Source: Parietaria judaica
Lineage: Eukaryota; Streptophyta; Magnoliopsida; Rosales; Urticaceae
NCBI GenBank assembly: GCA_954871525.1
Contig: OX940860.1
Span: 31,404,001-31,468,000 of the forward strand
Direction of reading: 5' to 3'
DNA: 64,000 nucleotides
Shown here: positions 48,910 through 59,976 of the stretch, piece by piece
Layout: every line of letters begins with the position of its first letter
How positions within the stretch are numbered: the first letter of the stretch is position 1
Made by a program: the position numbers and the translations under genes
Notes under the pieces: generated by a model
The model's input: only the letters and a program-made list of their open reading frames with translations
Databases searched by the model: none
What the model was told of the DNA's origin: nothing

Positions 48910-51223
48910 ATGAGTTATGTTGCGGGTGAAGATAGTTGGGTCCAGCCCAAGTGTGGTACCCTTCACGGACCCGGTTGGCGGGACTAATTGATAGGTTCCA
49001 GGATCTGGGTTTTTTGCAGCAGGTAGAGCAATCTCAGTTCCGTGGCATTGTGGAGGAGCATTATCCCCATCAACGAAGGGATTGGTCCATCAAGTCTTAC
49101 TCCGCCGAATTCCGAGCGTAGGAACCTCGGATGAGATTTGGTTCATGTTTGGTGAAGTCGTCTGTAAGTTCGGTCCGCGGGAGTTTGAAGCTTTAACGGG
49201 CCTTAAATTCGATCCGGAATTCGAGTTCTACCCCGAGGCGTCGCTTAAGAATATCCCGAAGGATGAAATCATGAGTTACGGTCAAATTGAAGACGCATTC
49301 TACAATGAGGATGTACATCTGGATTACAAATTACGGGAATGGCTTATTCTTCTAGCCGAGGGTTTATTGCTTGGGCGGTTGAACAAAAAAAGGTACGCGC
49401 CGGAATCACATCTTATTCCTGAGGAAGAATATTTGGCGAGACCGTGGGGCAACATCGCGTGGAAGCAAACATCCGAATTCATTCGGAAGTTTAATTGGCC
49501 GAAAATTGTAAAAAAACACCGCAAGAGCTACCCTAATTCCAAAAAATACCCCACTATACTTTCGAAGGATATGATAAGCCATTATTCACGTGGGCTTTAA
49601 GTGTTCTACCGGAGATCACCGATTTCACCACTGCCAAAACATTTTTCAAAAGGAAAAAGGTACATTTTAGTTTTAGTTCGGATAGTTTATTTGTTCTGGT
49701 TAGACAGTTTTTAATTTTTCACTACTAATGTTTAAAACTTTATCGTGTGTAGACCATTGTTGTCCGTCCATTTTTTCCGGAAGTTGGTAACGATAAGAAT
49801 GGTCCTTCCACTCCAAGAGCGAAGGATGAGTTCGAGCAACAACGGGTTGAAATTGAGTGTCAAGGAAAGAAGATCGAGCAACAACATGTTGAAATCGAGC
49901 GACAAGGAAAAAAGATCGACACGTTGGTACGTAATATATAAGATGGACAATTACTGTAATTAACGTATATATGGTTTTGTCGAATTAGTTAGATAGTTTT
50001 TTGTATATTTATCTATTATTTTGTAGAGTAAGTTAGACAGTTGTTTGAATATTTTATTTCTTTTGTATCAGGAAACCTTTGTCCAAGAGCTTGCTCAGAC
50101 AATGAGATCTTTGGTAGAGGAGAAGGCCAGACCCTGTCCCAAAGTAAGCATCAATTTGGGTAGCCCGGTTTGTAACAACCCCTCTTCAATCCGGAACATG
50201 GAGTTCCCGACCCAAGAACACATCGACTCAGAAAAAACAAGTTCGTCCATAGCCAAAAACTTGGCACCGCTGTTTGCGGCCATCGACGGTGACAAAGGAA
50301 ACGCTTCCCTGGCAATCGTTCCTTCCCAAGGGCCTGCTTTTACGCAAGCCGAGCAAATACCGGTATTTGGTGTTAGCTGTGATTTCCTTATGCCGTTGAA
50401 GAGGCTTCGAAAGAGGAAAAACTTCGACAATTTCACCGACCCCGACACGGCGGCATTGAAGGATCCGGGCGAGGCTTCCCCGAAAATCGCCAAGGAGGGG
50501 CCAAGAAACAAAGAGCCGAGGCCTCAAATGGACAAGAAGGATCTGTGTTGGATTGCATTAGATAAATGGTAGAAGCTAAAGCTTAAGAAGTCTGCCCCGC
50601 TACCTCAGATTTGGCTGCTATTTGGTGAGCGAGACAGAACATGGTTTACTCCGATTCTTAGCTCGAAATCTTGGCTAAGTACTCCGGTATGTTCCCTTAT
50701 TACACAATTTAGGTTTTGTTTTAATTACAGTTTTCGGGTCAAAGTTTAACAGTTTCATTGTGGGATTTTATTAGTTCAGCATATCGAAGCAGCTCTTGTG
50801 AATTTTCGTCACGACCGGTTATTTGGAAAGCCTTCCTATAAGCTCAATGTTTCCAACGTTCCTGCACATTGGAGTACAGGTGTGATGTATGCTATGAGGC
50901 GACATGTAGAAATGAGTGAGGAGCTTTTGCTGGAAAGCTACAGATATGGTATAATGGGCGATGTTGTTATTAAAGTGATGCCTTGGGTTAATCTTGACCG
51001 AGTGGCAATGATCGTGAACATCAACAATGTACATTGGATCACTGTATGTGCGGACCTGAATAACTGGATGTTTCACGTTTACCATTGCGATCACAACATC
51101 AAAAGTTGCAGATCTATCTCTTATCTTTCCAGCCATAGGTGGTGCATAAAATTTGGACAAAAAATGAGTGAGTTATGTCAAAAATACGAAAAGTGTACAT
51201 ATCACTCGCTGAGGGTCAAGTGA
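48910..51223 (+). pseudogene. Broken DUF1985/Ulp1-like (C48) transposon-associated gene
   Basis: Pieces of a protein of the plant DUF1985-plus-Ulp1-protease type, often carried by Mutator-like elements. A DUF1985 domain spans about 48990-49660: DRFQDLGF, DWSIKSYSAEF, then TSDEIWFMFGEVVCKFGPRE, then FEALTGLKFDPEFEF and LFTWALSVLPEI. A coiled linker follows, with FEQQRVEIECQGKKIEQQ-like repeats at 49820-49930, then a Ser/Pro-rich part (50073-50570). A C48-like segment lies at 50798-51221 (WVNLDRVAMIVNINNVHWIT). The reading frame changes near 49115 and again near 49590, and there are stops between parts. In the protease part, the Asp expected 17 residues after the catalytic His is replaced (VYHCDHN in place of the usual VYDCD), and the frame stops before any catalytic Cys. 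It is therefore inactive. Introns cannot be excluded for some gaps, but the frameshifts inside DUF1985 cannot be spliced away easily. Confidence 0.78.
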
Positions 51224-53300
51224 CGGAAAACACGAAAAAATCTAACGGAATAAAGTTTGGGTACATTAGTCGTCGAAAATAAACATTGGGTACATAATCC
51301 GGAGAAAAATAAACATTGGGTACATTAGCCGCAGTTTACCCAAATAAGAAATCTATTAAAAATTTGTAATTAAAATTTATCAAATAAATCAATTCGTTAT
51401 ATAAATATATTTATATATATATGTTACGTTTTTATTCACATATATACAAATTTGCTAATAAAATAAATTAAATAATTATTAAAATGAATTTACATTCAGT
51501 TAATTATCATAAATAATTTTATACATGATAGAACTTTTTACAGTGTACAATTTTTCAAATAAAGTTTTAAAAATTTATTATACTTATATGTTATTATATA
51601 TTATTATTATAAAATATTTTCAATGGAATTTTAATGAAAAATATAATAATTTAATTTAATTAAATAAATTATATGGAAATTGTACGAAATGTCTATTTTT
51701 GTGTCAAACCTTTAAGAAATGCTCATTTGTGAGAGTAAAAAATACACACAATGGGTAGTTTTTAAAAAAGGTTTGACACAAAATGGACATTTTGTTCATT
51801 AACCGTAAATTATATTAAATTTAGAATTATGTTGCTATTAAAAATAATCAGTATATAATATTAGGTGTACAATAAAATTTTAATTTTACAAGAAAAATAT
51901 ATTCAGATATGCATTCAGATCTTAGAAAACAAACACACTTAAATTTTACTCATTCAGATGTCACATCTTATCATTCAGATCTGCATTCAGATTCAGATGT
52001 CACATCTTATAGACATGAGGCACTTTAATTTTGGAAATTAAATAATTAGTTTTTATTCTCTCATGTAATCCGACTAGCTCAAAATAAGAGCAATAATTAC
52101 ATTTTTCGTTTGATTTCCAATGCTTAAATTCAAAAAGTTTCACAACATGTAATGTTCTCGGACCAAAAAATACATATGCTTATTATGAGTATATACACAA
52201 AGTTTTAAGAAAAAAATACTATAGAAGCAAGTACGAAATAATTTATGTTAAAACGTAGAGCAATTCTTGCATTGCATATATAAAGAAAATGACATTCCGT
52301 ACGACTGAAAGTTAAAAATTATGCCACTAAAAATTTAATTAAATTTAAATACTTTTACCGTAATAATTTTTAGTACACTCTTACATAATTGGTCCAAATT
52401 GTTGGCCACTACCAAATCGCCATTCACACAATTTGGGTTGTAAGACATCCAACAGAATTATTTTATTTTTAATTAATCAGTTTCTTTTCTATTTAATGAC
52501 GAATGAGAAGCTGTATTAAATGTGAAGTTTTCTATAAGATATCGTCAAGGAAAATCATTTTTTAATTTGAAATGTCAGCCAATATATTATATGGAAAAAA
52601 AGTAGAATTACTTATTTTCAAGACATAGATCATTTATTAAGAATCTACAAAATACACATATAAAAGTTGCCCAAAATCTTAATTGCACACACTAAAGGAT
52701 AAAAATTAATAATTTTTTTTTTTTTAAAAAATGGGGCCAAAATCTTAATTGCACACATTAAAGGATAAAAATTAATAATTTTTTTTATAAAAGAAACGGG
52801 CTTGAGCTGTGGAAATGTGTCAAAAATCTAAAAATTAAGTTCACGCCTCACTATTGAAGATGAAGAGCGTCGCCTCAAAGCTCGCCTCAGTTGAGTGAGG
52901 CGTGCGCCTCATTTTCTCTTTTGGCGGCTTAGAACAAAGAACATATTGAGTGAGGCGGAAAAAGGCGGAGGTGGAGGTTAGACGACTTTCATGATGGTGA
53001 GAGACGAAGGCGGAGTGACCGAGAATGTTAAGCTTCGAAGGATTGCGAAATCAATTAAAATAATTTCAACAATTTCTGGGCCGAAGTGAAGATATTCGAT
53101 TAAAAATCTTTATTGGATTCTCCGGAGCTGAACCCAATACCAACATTCACAATAAAAAGCCCAAGTCCGATGAAGAAAATTATGATTTATGTCCCAAAAA
53201 ATGACGACTAATAATTTGAAGCAAACAATAATAGAAATGTGATAGTTTTTTGCTTAGGAGTTCCACGGTAAATTTATTCAAATATATATATATATTAATA
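51224..53300. other. AT-rich intergenic DNA with small repeats
   Basis: No gene. A small fold-back of about 110 bp lies at 51685-51794 (CGAAATGTCTATTTTTGTGTC against GACACAAAATGGACATTTTG). A tandem duplication of about 66 bp lies at 52669-52788 (AAAATCTTAATTGCACACA twice). A stretch at 52850-52960 repeats GAGGCG and CGCCTCA words. A TA tract lies just left of the fold-back element. Confidence 0.5.
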
Positions 53301-53623
53301 GGGAAACTTCAATTTGTGTGCCCGGTTGAACATGTATTTTCAGAAAAGTACCCCATTTTGTTAAATTACAAATATATGCCCCAAATCAGATTTTAACCCA
53401 AGCCTAAGGTTAAACTAACCAGCCCAAAATTTCCCTTTCTCTTTCCTACCCACGTTTCCTCTCTTTCCTCTTACTTTCTCTTCCTCTTTCCTCTGAAACA
53501 CTGCGACCAATCCCACATGGCCAAACCCACGCCGATGCAGCCCACAGTGACCGTACCCACGGCCCACGGGGAATCCACGCCGACGAAGCTCACACATCAA
53601 CCGTACCCACTGCGCGCACTGTG

Positions 53624-53752
53624 CTCGGTCTCGCTGATACTTCGATCTCCGGGAGCTTGCCGGCTTCGTTGGGCCGGCTCGGGAAGCTGCAGACTATCTC
53701 AATCTACACCGGCGAGATTTCGGGCGAGATAGGCAATTGCTCCGAGGTCGGT
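53624..53752 (+). pseudogene. Captured LRR receptor-kinase fragment (RGI/RCH type), left arm
   Basis: A 43-codon open stretch followed by a stop (53753-53755). It encodes LGLADTSISGSLPASLGRLG and then KLQTISIYTGEISGEIGNCS, an LRR stretch typical of subfamily XI receptor kinases. Relative to normal LRR spacing it has a small gap within SGEI..IGNCS. The mirror copy is at 58883-59011 on the minus strand. It is bounded on the right by the antisense TMK fragment, so the junction lies near 53750. Confidence 0.8.
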
Positions 53753-53980
53753 TAGATGGTTGCTCTGCACCTCGAACTGCTCGAGCTCCGTGAGGGAGCT
53801 GATCTCCGGCAGGAGGGTTCCGGGGAGCTTCTGGTTGCCGATCTGGATCTTCGTGACCCGACCCGAGTTCGAGCGCGTAACCTTCGCCCACTCGCAGAAG
53901 CCCGACCCGGTCCAGCCCAGCGAGTTCTCTCCGATGCTCTTGCTCAGAGCTTCCATGGCCTTCGCGTCGTCGGTAAAAGC
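53750..53980 (-). pseudogene. Captured TMK-type LRR receptor-kinase fragment, antisense, left arm
   Basis: The minus strand encodes DDAKAMEALSKSIGENSLGW, then TGSGFCEWAKVTRSNSGRVT, then KIQIGNQKLPGTLLPEISSL and TELEQFEVQSNHLT. This is the N-terminal LRR cap and first repeats of the TMK receptor-kinase family (FCxW, RVTxIQIG, GTLxPEISSLTxL signature). The cap cysteine pair is incomplete. The fragment is open but has no promoter or kinase domain. Its mirror lies at 58655-58885 on the plus strand. Confidence 0.82.
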
Positions 53981-54076
53981 TTCACGGTAAAAGCTTCGTT
54001 CTCTGTTGTCGTTCATATTATTTTATTTCACTCAAACCGCTGTACGAAAATCGAGCTCCGTCAAGGTTTGAGCCTC

Positions 54077-54175
54077 CACTTGCTTGATCTCAGCAGCAAC
54101 AAGCTCACCGGCTCTATTCCGGTCGAGCTGGGACGGATAGAAACTTTGGAGATTGCTCTGAACCTGAGCTGCAAC
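54077..54175 (+). pseudogene. Captured second LRR-kinase fragment, left arm
   Basis: Encodes LHLLDLSSNKLTGSIPVELG and RIETLEIALNLSCN, the signature of the last extracellular repeats of RGI/RCH-type LRR kinases. It is possibly from the same parent gene as the fragment at 53624 but from a more C-terminal exon region. It is joined in frame to the PPR fragment that follows. Mirror at 58460-58558. Confidence 0.8.
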
Positions 54176-54391
54176 GTCGCACGCCAAGTGTTCGACGCAA
54201 GTTCCGTTAGAAATGTCGTGTCGTTTACGGCATTGATAACCGGTTATACTTCATCGGGTCGGGCAGAGGAGGCCCGTTTGGTGTTCAGTGCAATGCCCGT
54301 GAAAGACGTGGTCGCTTGGAACGCGATGATATCGGGTTTGGCATAGAGCGGTCGGGTTGACGAAGCGATTAATGTTTTTCACGAGAAGAAA
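54176..54391 (+). pseudogene. Captured PPR-protein fragment, left arm
   Basis: Encodes VARQVFDASSVRNVVSFTAL, ITGYTSSGRAEEARLVFSAM and PVKDVVAWNAMISGLA, then an in-frame TAG, then SGRVDEAINVFHEK. This is roughly two PLS-class pentatricopeptide repeats. The stop at 54344 and the lack of surrounding repeats make it a fragment. It is fused in frame behind LRR sequence in a 196-codon chimeric frame (53756-54346). Mirror at 58244-58459 on the minus strand. Confidence 0.82.
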
Positions 54392-54724
54392 TAAGAAAAA
54401 TCCCGGTTTATAACTAGGATATTTCGGAACGGGAAGACTTTTTTATTGCCCGAGAACCGAAACTGAGTTTTGATCAATATTTTAGTTGTGATTATAATTA
54501 ATTGTTTTTTTGGTTTTCATCAGTGTTCATAAAGATCTGTATGTATGTTGTTTATGTTCGTATTGGAGTAATTAATGTTATTGAAGTTTGTAACTTTTGT
54601 GAAGATATCGACTTAATTACGATGTCGTTTTTTCTTTTTGTCATGTCGCTTATGTTATTACTAAAGCAATTAACAAGTATAGTTTTCTATCGAACAAAAA
54701 TTAAGAGAAAAATAATTTTTAATA

Positions 54725-57511
54725 TAGAGAACACAATAAATCAACATAAACAGTTTTTGCCTAAACATAAACAGTTTTTGCCTAAACATTAACTTTTTTT
54801 GTGAAACTTAAAATAAAATAAATCAACATAAACACTTTTTGCCTAAACATAAACAGTTTTTGCCTAAACATAAACAGTTTTTGCTAAACCGAAAATAAAT
54901 AAATCAACATAAACACTTTTTGACTAAACATAAACACTTTTTGCCTAAACATACACAGTTTTTGCTAAACCGAAAATAAAATAAATCAACATAAACACTT
55001 TTTGCCTAAACATAAACACTTTTCGCTAAACCGAAAATAAAATAAATCAACATAAACAGTTTTTGCCTATACATAAATACTTTTTGCCTATACATAAATA
55101 GTTTTTGTCGAACACATAAATATTTTTTGCCTAAACATAAACAGTTTTAATTTAACCCAAAATAATATAAATCAACATAAATAGTTTTTGCCTTAACATA
55201 AATACTTTTTGGCTATACATAAACAGTTTCTGTTTAGCCCAAAATAAAATAACTCAACAGAAATAGTTTTTGCCTATACATAAATACTTTTTGCCTATAC
55301 ATAAATAGTTTTTGTCGAACACATAAATACTTTTTGCCTAAACATAAATACTTTTTGTTTAACCCAAAATAAAATAAATCAACATAAATAGTTTTTGCCT
55401 TAACATAAATACTTTTTGGCTATACATAAACAGTTTCTGTTTAGCCCAAAATAAAATAAATCAACATAAATAGTTTTTGCCTATACATAAATACTTTTTG
55501 CCTATACATAAATAGTTTTTGTCGAACACATAAATATTTTTTGCCTAAACATAAATACTTTTTGTTTAACCCAAAATAAAATAAATCAACATAAATAGTT
55601 TTTGCCTTAACATAAATACTTTTTGGCTATACATAAACAGTTTCTGTTTAGCCCAAAATAAAATAACTCAACATAAATAGTTTTTGCCTATACATAAATA
55701 CTTTTTGCCTATACATAAATAGTTTTTGTCGAACACATAAATATTTTTTGCCTAAACATAAAGAGTTTTTGTTTAGCCCAAAAAAAATTAAATCAACATA
55801 AATAGTTTTTGCCTTAACATAAATACTTTTTGCCTATACATAAACAGTTTCTGTTTAGCCCAAAATAAAATTACTCAACATAAATAGTTTTTGCCTATAC
55901 ATAAATACTTTTTGCCTATACATAAATAGTTTTTGTCGAACACATAAATATTTTTTGCCTAAACATAAATACTTTTTGTTTAACCCAAAATAAAATAAAT
56001 CAACATAAATAGTTTTTGCCTTAACATAAATACTTTTTGGCTATACATAAACAGTTTCTGTTTAGCCCAAAATAAAATAACTCAACATAAATAGTTTTTG
56101 CCTATACATAAATACTTTTTGCCTATACATAAATAGTTTTTGTCGAACACATAAATATTTTTTGCCTAAACATAAAGAGTTTTTGTTTAGCCCAAAAAAA
56201 ATTAAATCAACATAAATAGTTTTTGCCTTAACATAAATACTTTTTGCCTATACATAAACAGTTTCTGTTTAGCCCAAAATAAAATTACTCAACATAAATA
56301 GTTTTTGCCTATACATAAATACTTTTTGCCTATACATAAATAGTTTTTGTCGAACACATAAATATTTTTTGCATAAACATAAAGAGTTTTTGTTTAGCCC
56401 AAAAAAAATTAAATCAACATAAATAGTTTTTGCCTTAACATAAATACTTTTTGCCTATACATAAACAGTTTCTGTTTAGCCCAAAATAAAATTACTCAAC
56501 ATAAATAGTTTTTGCCTATATATAAATACTTTTTGCCTATACATAAATAGTTTTTGTCGAACACATAAATATTTTTTGCCTAAACATAAACAGTTTTTGT
56601 TTAGCCAAAAAAAAAAATCAACATAAATAGTTTTTGCCTTAACATAAATACTTTTTGCCTAAACATAAACAGTTTCTGTTTAGCCCAAAATAACATAACT
56701 CAACATAAATAGTTTTTGCCTTAACATAAATACTTTTTGCCTATACATAAATAGTTTTTGTCGAACACATAAATATTTTTTGCCTAAACGTAAACAGTTT
56801 TTGTTTAGCCCAAAAAAAATAAATCAACATAAATAGTTTTTGTCTTAACATAAATACTTTTTGCCTATACATAAACAGTTTCTGTTTAGCCCAAAATAAA
56901 ATAACTCAACATAAATAGTTTTTGCTTATACATAAATACTTTTTGCCTATACATAAATAGTTTTTGTCGAACACATAAATATTTTTTGCCTAAACATAAA
57001 GAGTTTTTGTTTAGCCCAAAATAAAATAAATCAACATAAATAGTTTTTGCCGTAACATAAATATTTTTTGCCTATACATAAACACTTTCTGTTTAGCCCA
57101 AAATAAAATTACTCAACATAAATAGTTTTTGCCTATACATAAATACTTTTTGCCTATACATAAATAGTTTTTGTCGAACACATAAATATTTTTTGCCTAA
57201 ACATAAACAGTTTTTGTTTAGCCCAAAAAAAAAAAATCAACATAAATAGTTTTTGCCTTAACATAAATACTTTTTGCCTAAACATAAACAGTTTCTGTTT
57301 AGCCCAAAAAAAAATCAACATAAATCGTTTTTGCCTTAACATAAATACTTTTTGCCTATACATAAACAGTTTCTGTTTAGCCCAAAATAATTAACTCAAC
57401 ATAAATAGTTTTTGCCTATACATAAATAGTTTTTGCCTATACATAAATAGTTTTTGTCGAACACATAAATATTATTTGCCTAAACATAAACAGTTTTTGT
57501 TTAGCCCAAAA
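54725..57511 (+). repeat. 21-bp minisatellite with ~207-bp higher-order repeat (element core)
   Basis: The basic monomer is about 21 bp, CATAAACAGTTTTTGCCTAAA, with variants (CATAAATACTTTTTGCCTATA, CATAAATAGTTTTTGTCGAACA). From about 55200 the monomers form a higher-order unit marked by TTTCTGTTTAGCCC near 55227, 55433, 55641, 55848, 56054, 56262, 56469, 56672, 56880, 57088 and 57293. Spacing is 203-208 bp, giving about ten units. It is extremely T/A-rich with a strand asymmetry. No coding role is plausible, although short frames run through it. Confidence 0.92.
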
Positions 57512-57910
57512 GTATTTATGTTTAGGCAAAAAGTGTTTATGTTTACGCAAAAAGTGTTTATGTTGATTTATTTTATTTTCAGTTTCACAAAAAGTGTTTA
57601 TGTTTAGGCAAAAATTGTTTATGTTTAGGCAAAAAGTATTTATGTTGATTTATTTTATTTTCGGTTTAGCAAAAAGTGTTTATGTTTAGGCAAAAAGTGT
57701 TTATGTTTAGGCAAAAAGTGTTTATGTTGATTTATTTTATTTTCGGTTTAGCAAAAACTGTTTATGTTTAGGCAAAAACTGTTTATGTTTAGGCAAAAAG
57801 TGTTTATGTTGATTTATTTTATTTTAAGTTTCACAAAAAAAGTTAATGTTTAGGCAAAAACTGTTTATGTTTAGGCAAAAACTGTTTATGTTGATTTATT
57901 GTGTTCTCTA
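57512..57910 (-). repeat. Inverted segment of the 21-bp minisatellite
   Basis: At about 57511 the array flips: GTTTAGCCCAAAAGTATTTATGTTTAGGC joins the plus-oriented array to minus-oriented monomers (GTTTATGTTTAGGCAAAAA). This inverted block corresponds to the outermost monomers of the left array. It runs into the right arm, so the two arms differ greatly in array length (about 2.8 kb against 0.4 kb). Confidence 0.9.
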
Positions 57911-59334
57911 TATTAAAAATTATTTTTCTCTTAATTTTTGTTCGATAGAAAACTATACTTGTTAATTGCTTTAGTAATAACATAAGCGACATGACAAAAA
58001 GAAAAAACGACATCGTAATTAAGTCGATATCTTCACAAAAGTTACAAACTTCAATAACATTAATTACTCCAATACGAACATAAACAACATACATACAGAT
58101 CTTTATGAACACTGATGAAAACCAAAAAAACAATTAATTATAATCACAACTAAAATATTGATCAAAACTCAGTTTCGGTTCTCGGGCAATAAAAAAGTCT
58201 TCCCGTTCCGAAATATCCTAGTTATAAACCGGGATTTTTCTTATTTCTTCTCGTGAAAAACATTAATCGCTTCGTCAACCCGACCGCTCTATGCCAAACC
58301 CGATATCATCGCGTTCCAAGCGACCACGTCTTTCACGGGCATTGCACTGAACACCAAACGGGCCTCCTCTGCCCGACCCGATGAAGTATAACCGGTTATC
58401 AATGCCGTAAACGACACGACATTTCTAACGGAACTTGCGTCGAACACTTGGCGTGCGACGTTGCAGCTCAGGTTCAGAGCAATCTCCAAAGTTTCTATCC
58501 GTCCCAGCTCGACCGGAATAGAGCCGGTGAGCTTGTTGCTGCTGAGATCAAGCAAGTGGAGGCTCAAACCTTGACGGAGCTCGATTTTCGTACAGCGGTT
58601 TGAGTGAAATAAAATAATATGAACGACAACAGAGAACGAAGCTTTTACCGTGAAGCTTTTACCGACGACGCGAAGGCCATGGAAGCTCTGAGCAAGAGCA
58701 TCGGAGAGAACTCGCTGGGCTGGACCGGGTCGGGCTTCTGCGAGTGGGCGAAGGTTACGCGCTCGAACTCGGGTCGGGTCACGAAGATCCAGATCGGCAA
58801 CCAGAAGCTCCCCGGAACCCTCCTGCCGGAGATCAGCTCCCTCACGGAGCTCGAGCAGTTCGAGGTGCAGAGCAACCATCTAACCGACCTCGGAGCAATT
58901 GCCTATCTCGCCCGAAATCTCGCCGGTGTAGATTGAGATAGTCTGCAGCTTCCCGAGCCGGCCCAACGAAGCCGGCAAGCTCCCGGAGATCGAAGTATCA
59001 GCGAGACCGAGCACAGTGCGCGCAGTGGGTACGGTTGATGTGTGAGCTTCGTCGGCGTGGATTCCCCGTGGGCCGTGGGTACGGTCACTGTGGGCTGCAT
59101 CGGCGTGGGTTTGGCCATGTGGGATTGGTCGCAGTGTTTCAGAGGAAAGAGGAAGAGAAAGTAAGAGGAAAGAGAGGAAACGTGGGTAGGAAAGAGAAAG
59201 GGAAATTTTGGGCTGGTTAGTTTAACCTTAGGCTTGGGTTAAAATCTGATTTGGGGCATATATTTGTAATTTAACAAAATGGGGTACTTTTCTGAAAATA
59301 CATGTTCAACCGGGCACACAAATTGAAGTTTCCC
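57843..59334 (-). repeat. Right arm of the fold-back element
   Basis: Inverse of 53301-54792 with no length difference. It contains the mirrored PPR (58244-58459), LRR (58460-58558), TMK (58655-58885, plus strand) and LRR (58883-59011) fragments. Deduced peptides match those of the left arm residue for residue across all paired frames, so divergence since duplication is near zero. Confidence 0.9.
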
Positions 59335-59427
59335 TATTAATAAATATATAAATGTTTCTATAGATAGAAATATATAATTTATTTATCATACAGTCATAAT
59401 CTATCTCTCTAAACCTGAACTAAACCT

Positions 59428-59498
59428 AACCACGGTTAATATAGTACCGTTGTGATGGTGCCACGTGTACGGTGGAGATAATGCGGACCATTTATAAA
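59428..59498 (+). promoter_or_regulatory. Duplicated cyclophilin-type promoter
   Basis: AACCACGGTTAA (59428-59439), GCCACGTG (59460-59467) and TTTATAAA (59491-59498) lie in the same order and nearly the same spacing as before the cyclophilin gene at 36716. They are followed by GGATCGAG and a CATTTCATTTC-type leader, and finally by AACCCTAGCT. This is a relocated copy of the cyclophilin control region and could still initiate transcription. Confidence 0.7.
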
Positions 59499-59609
59499 CC
59501 TTTGGATCGAGTTACAAATTCAAGCAAAAATCTCTTTCATTTCATTTCATTTCATTTCTCACTTCTGAGTTTCTCTCAGTCTGTAAACCCTAGCTATCGA
59601 AGCCCTAGC

Positions 59610-59756
59610 TTCTGCACCGGCGAGGAGGGCAAGGCCAGGTGCACCGGCGTCGATTCGATGTACGGCGCCATCTGTACCGGCGAGGAGGGCAAAGCCAGGT
59701 GCACCGGCGTCGATTCGATGTACGTCGCCATCTGCACCGGCGAGAACACAGTCAAC
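59610..59756 (+). pseudogene. Scrambled cyclophilin fragment with 60-bp tandem repeat
   Basis: Downstream of the copied promoter, short pieces resembling cyclophilin (CTGEEGKARC like [19 protein letters not shown] like GGESIYGAK) are fused and repeated with an exact 60-bp period (from 59611, 59671 and partly 59731). The repeat keeps a reading frame (59472-59849 encodes FCTGEEGKARCTGVDSMYGA and copies). No complete cyclophilin domain remains; the active-site block is absent. This is a deletion derivative followed by tandem amplification. Confidence 0.7.
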
Positions 59757-59956
59757 CGGTGGGGCCACTCCCGGAACAAGGCCTCGCGCGCTAACCTCAC
59801 CGCCTCGGTCACGATCCCCTTCCCCCAGTGCGCCGACCCCAGCTCGTAGCCCAGCTCCCCGCAACATGCGTCGCAGCCCGAGTGGGCGGTGACGGAGATG
59901 GCGCCGACGGGGCGGTGATCGTAGCAGATGGCCATGAACCAGGGGAAACGGAAGCA
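59757..59956 (-). pseudogene. GNAT acetyltransferase fragment, antisense to the cyclophilin promoter
   Basis: The minus strand encodes FPWFMAICYDHRPVGAISVT, then AHSGCDACCGELGYELGSAH, then WGKGIVTEAVRLAREALFRE and WPH. This is the central acetyl-CoA-binding part of plant RimJ/RimL-like GNAT proteins (GELGYxLxxxxWGKGI signature). Both ends of the domain are missing. A further 35-bp piece of the same gene recurs in the same orientation at 60600-60634. Confidence 0.78.
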
Positions 59957-59976
59957 TGCGAAGAGGCGGCGTTGAA

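Larger units (their letters stand above)
53301..59334. mobile_element. 6-kb fold-back element carrying captured host gene fragments
   Basis: Both ends are GGGAAACTTCAATTTGTG and its exact inverse, flanked by the direct repeat TATTAATA (53293-53300 and 59335-59342). The flank is AT-rich, so an 8- or 9-bp target duplication is likely but not certain. Left arm x and right arm 112635-x correspond without any indel from 53301 to at least 54800, and every open frame in one arm has an identical mirror in the other. The arms hold no transposase. They contain a mosaic of host coding fragments and then a 21-bp repeat array that fills the centre. The structure resembles fold-back (FB/FARE-like) elements or long-TIR Mutator elements. 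Here the captured genes lie in the inverted arms themselves, not between short ends as in ordinary Pack-MULEs. Movement would require a transposase from elsewhere. Confidence 0.88.

Noticed and set aside
49745..49963. Paired plus- and minus-strand frames of 72 codons
   Set aside because: They overlap the coiled linker of the broken DUF1985/Ulp1 gene and are shadows of its GAGCAACAACG-type repeat.
57154..57363. A 69-codon minus-strand frame with a repetitive MFRQKxFM pattern
   Set aside because: It is the mechanical translation of the 21-bp repeat, whose unit length is a multiple of three, and is not a protein gene.
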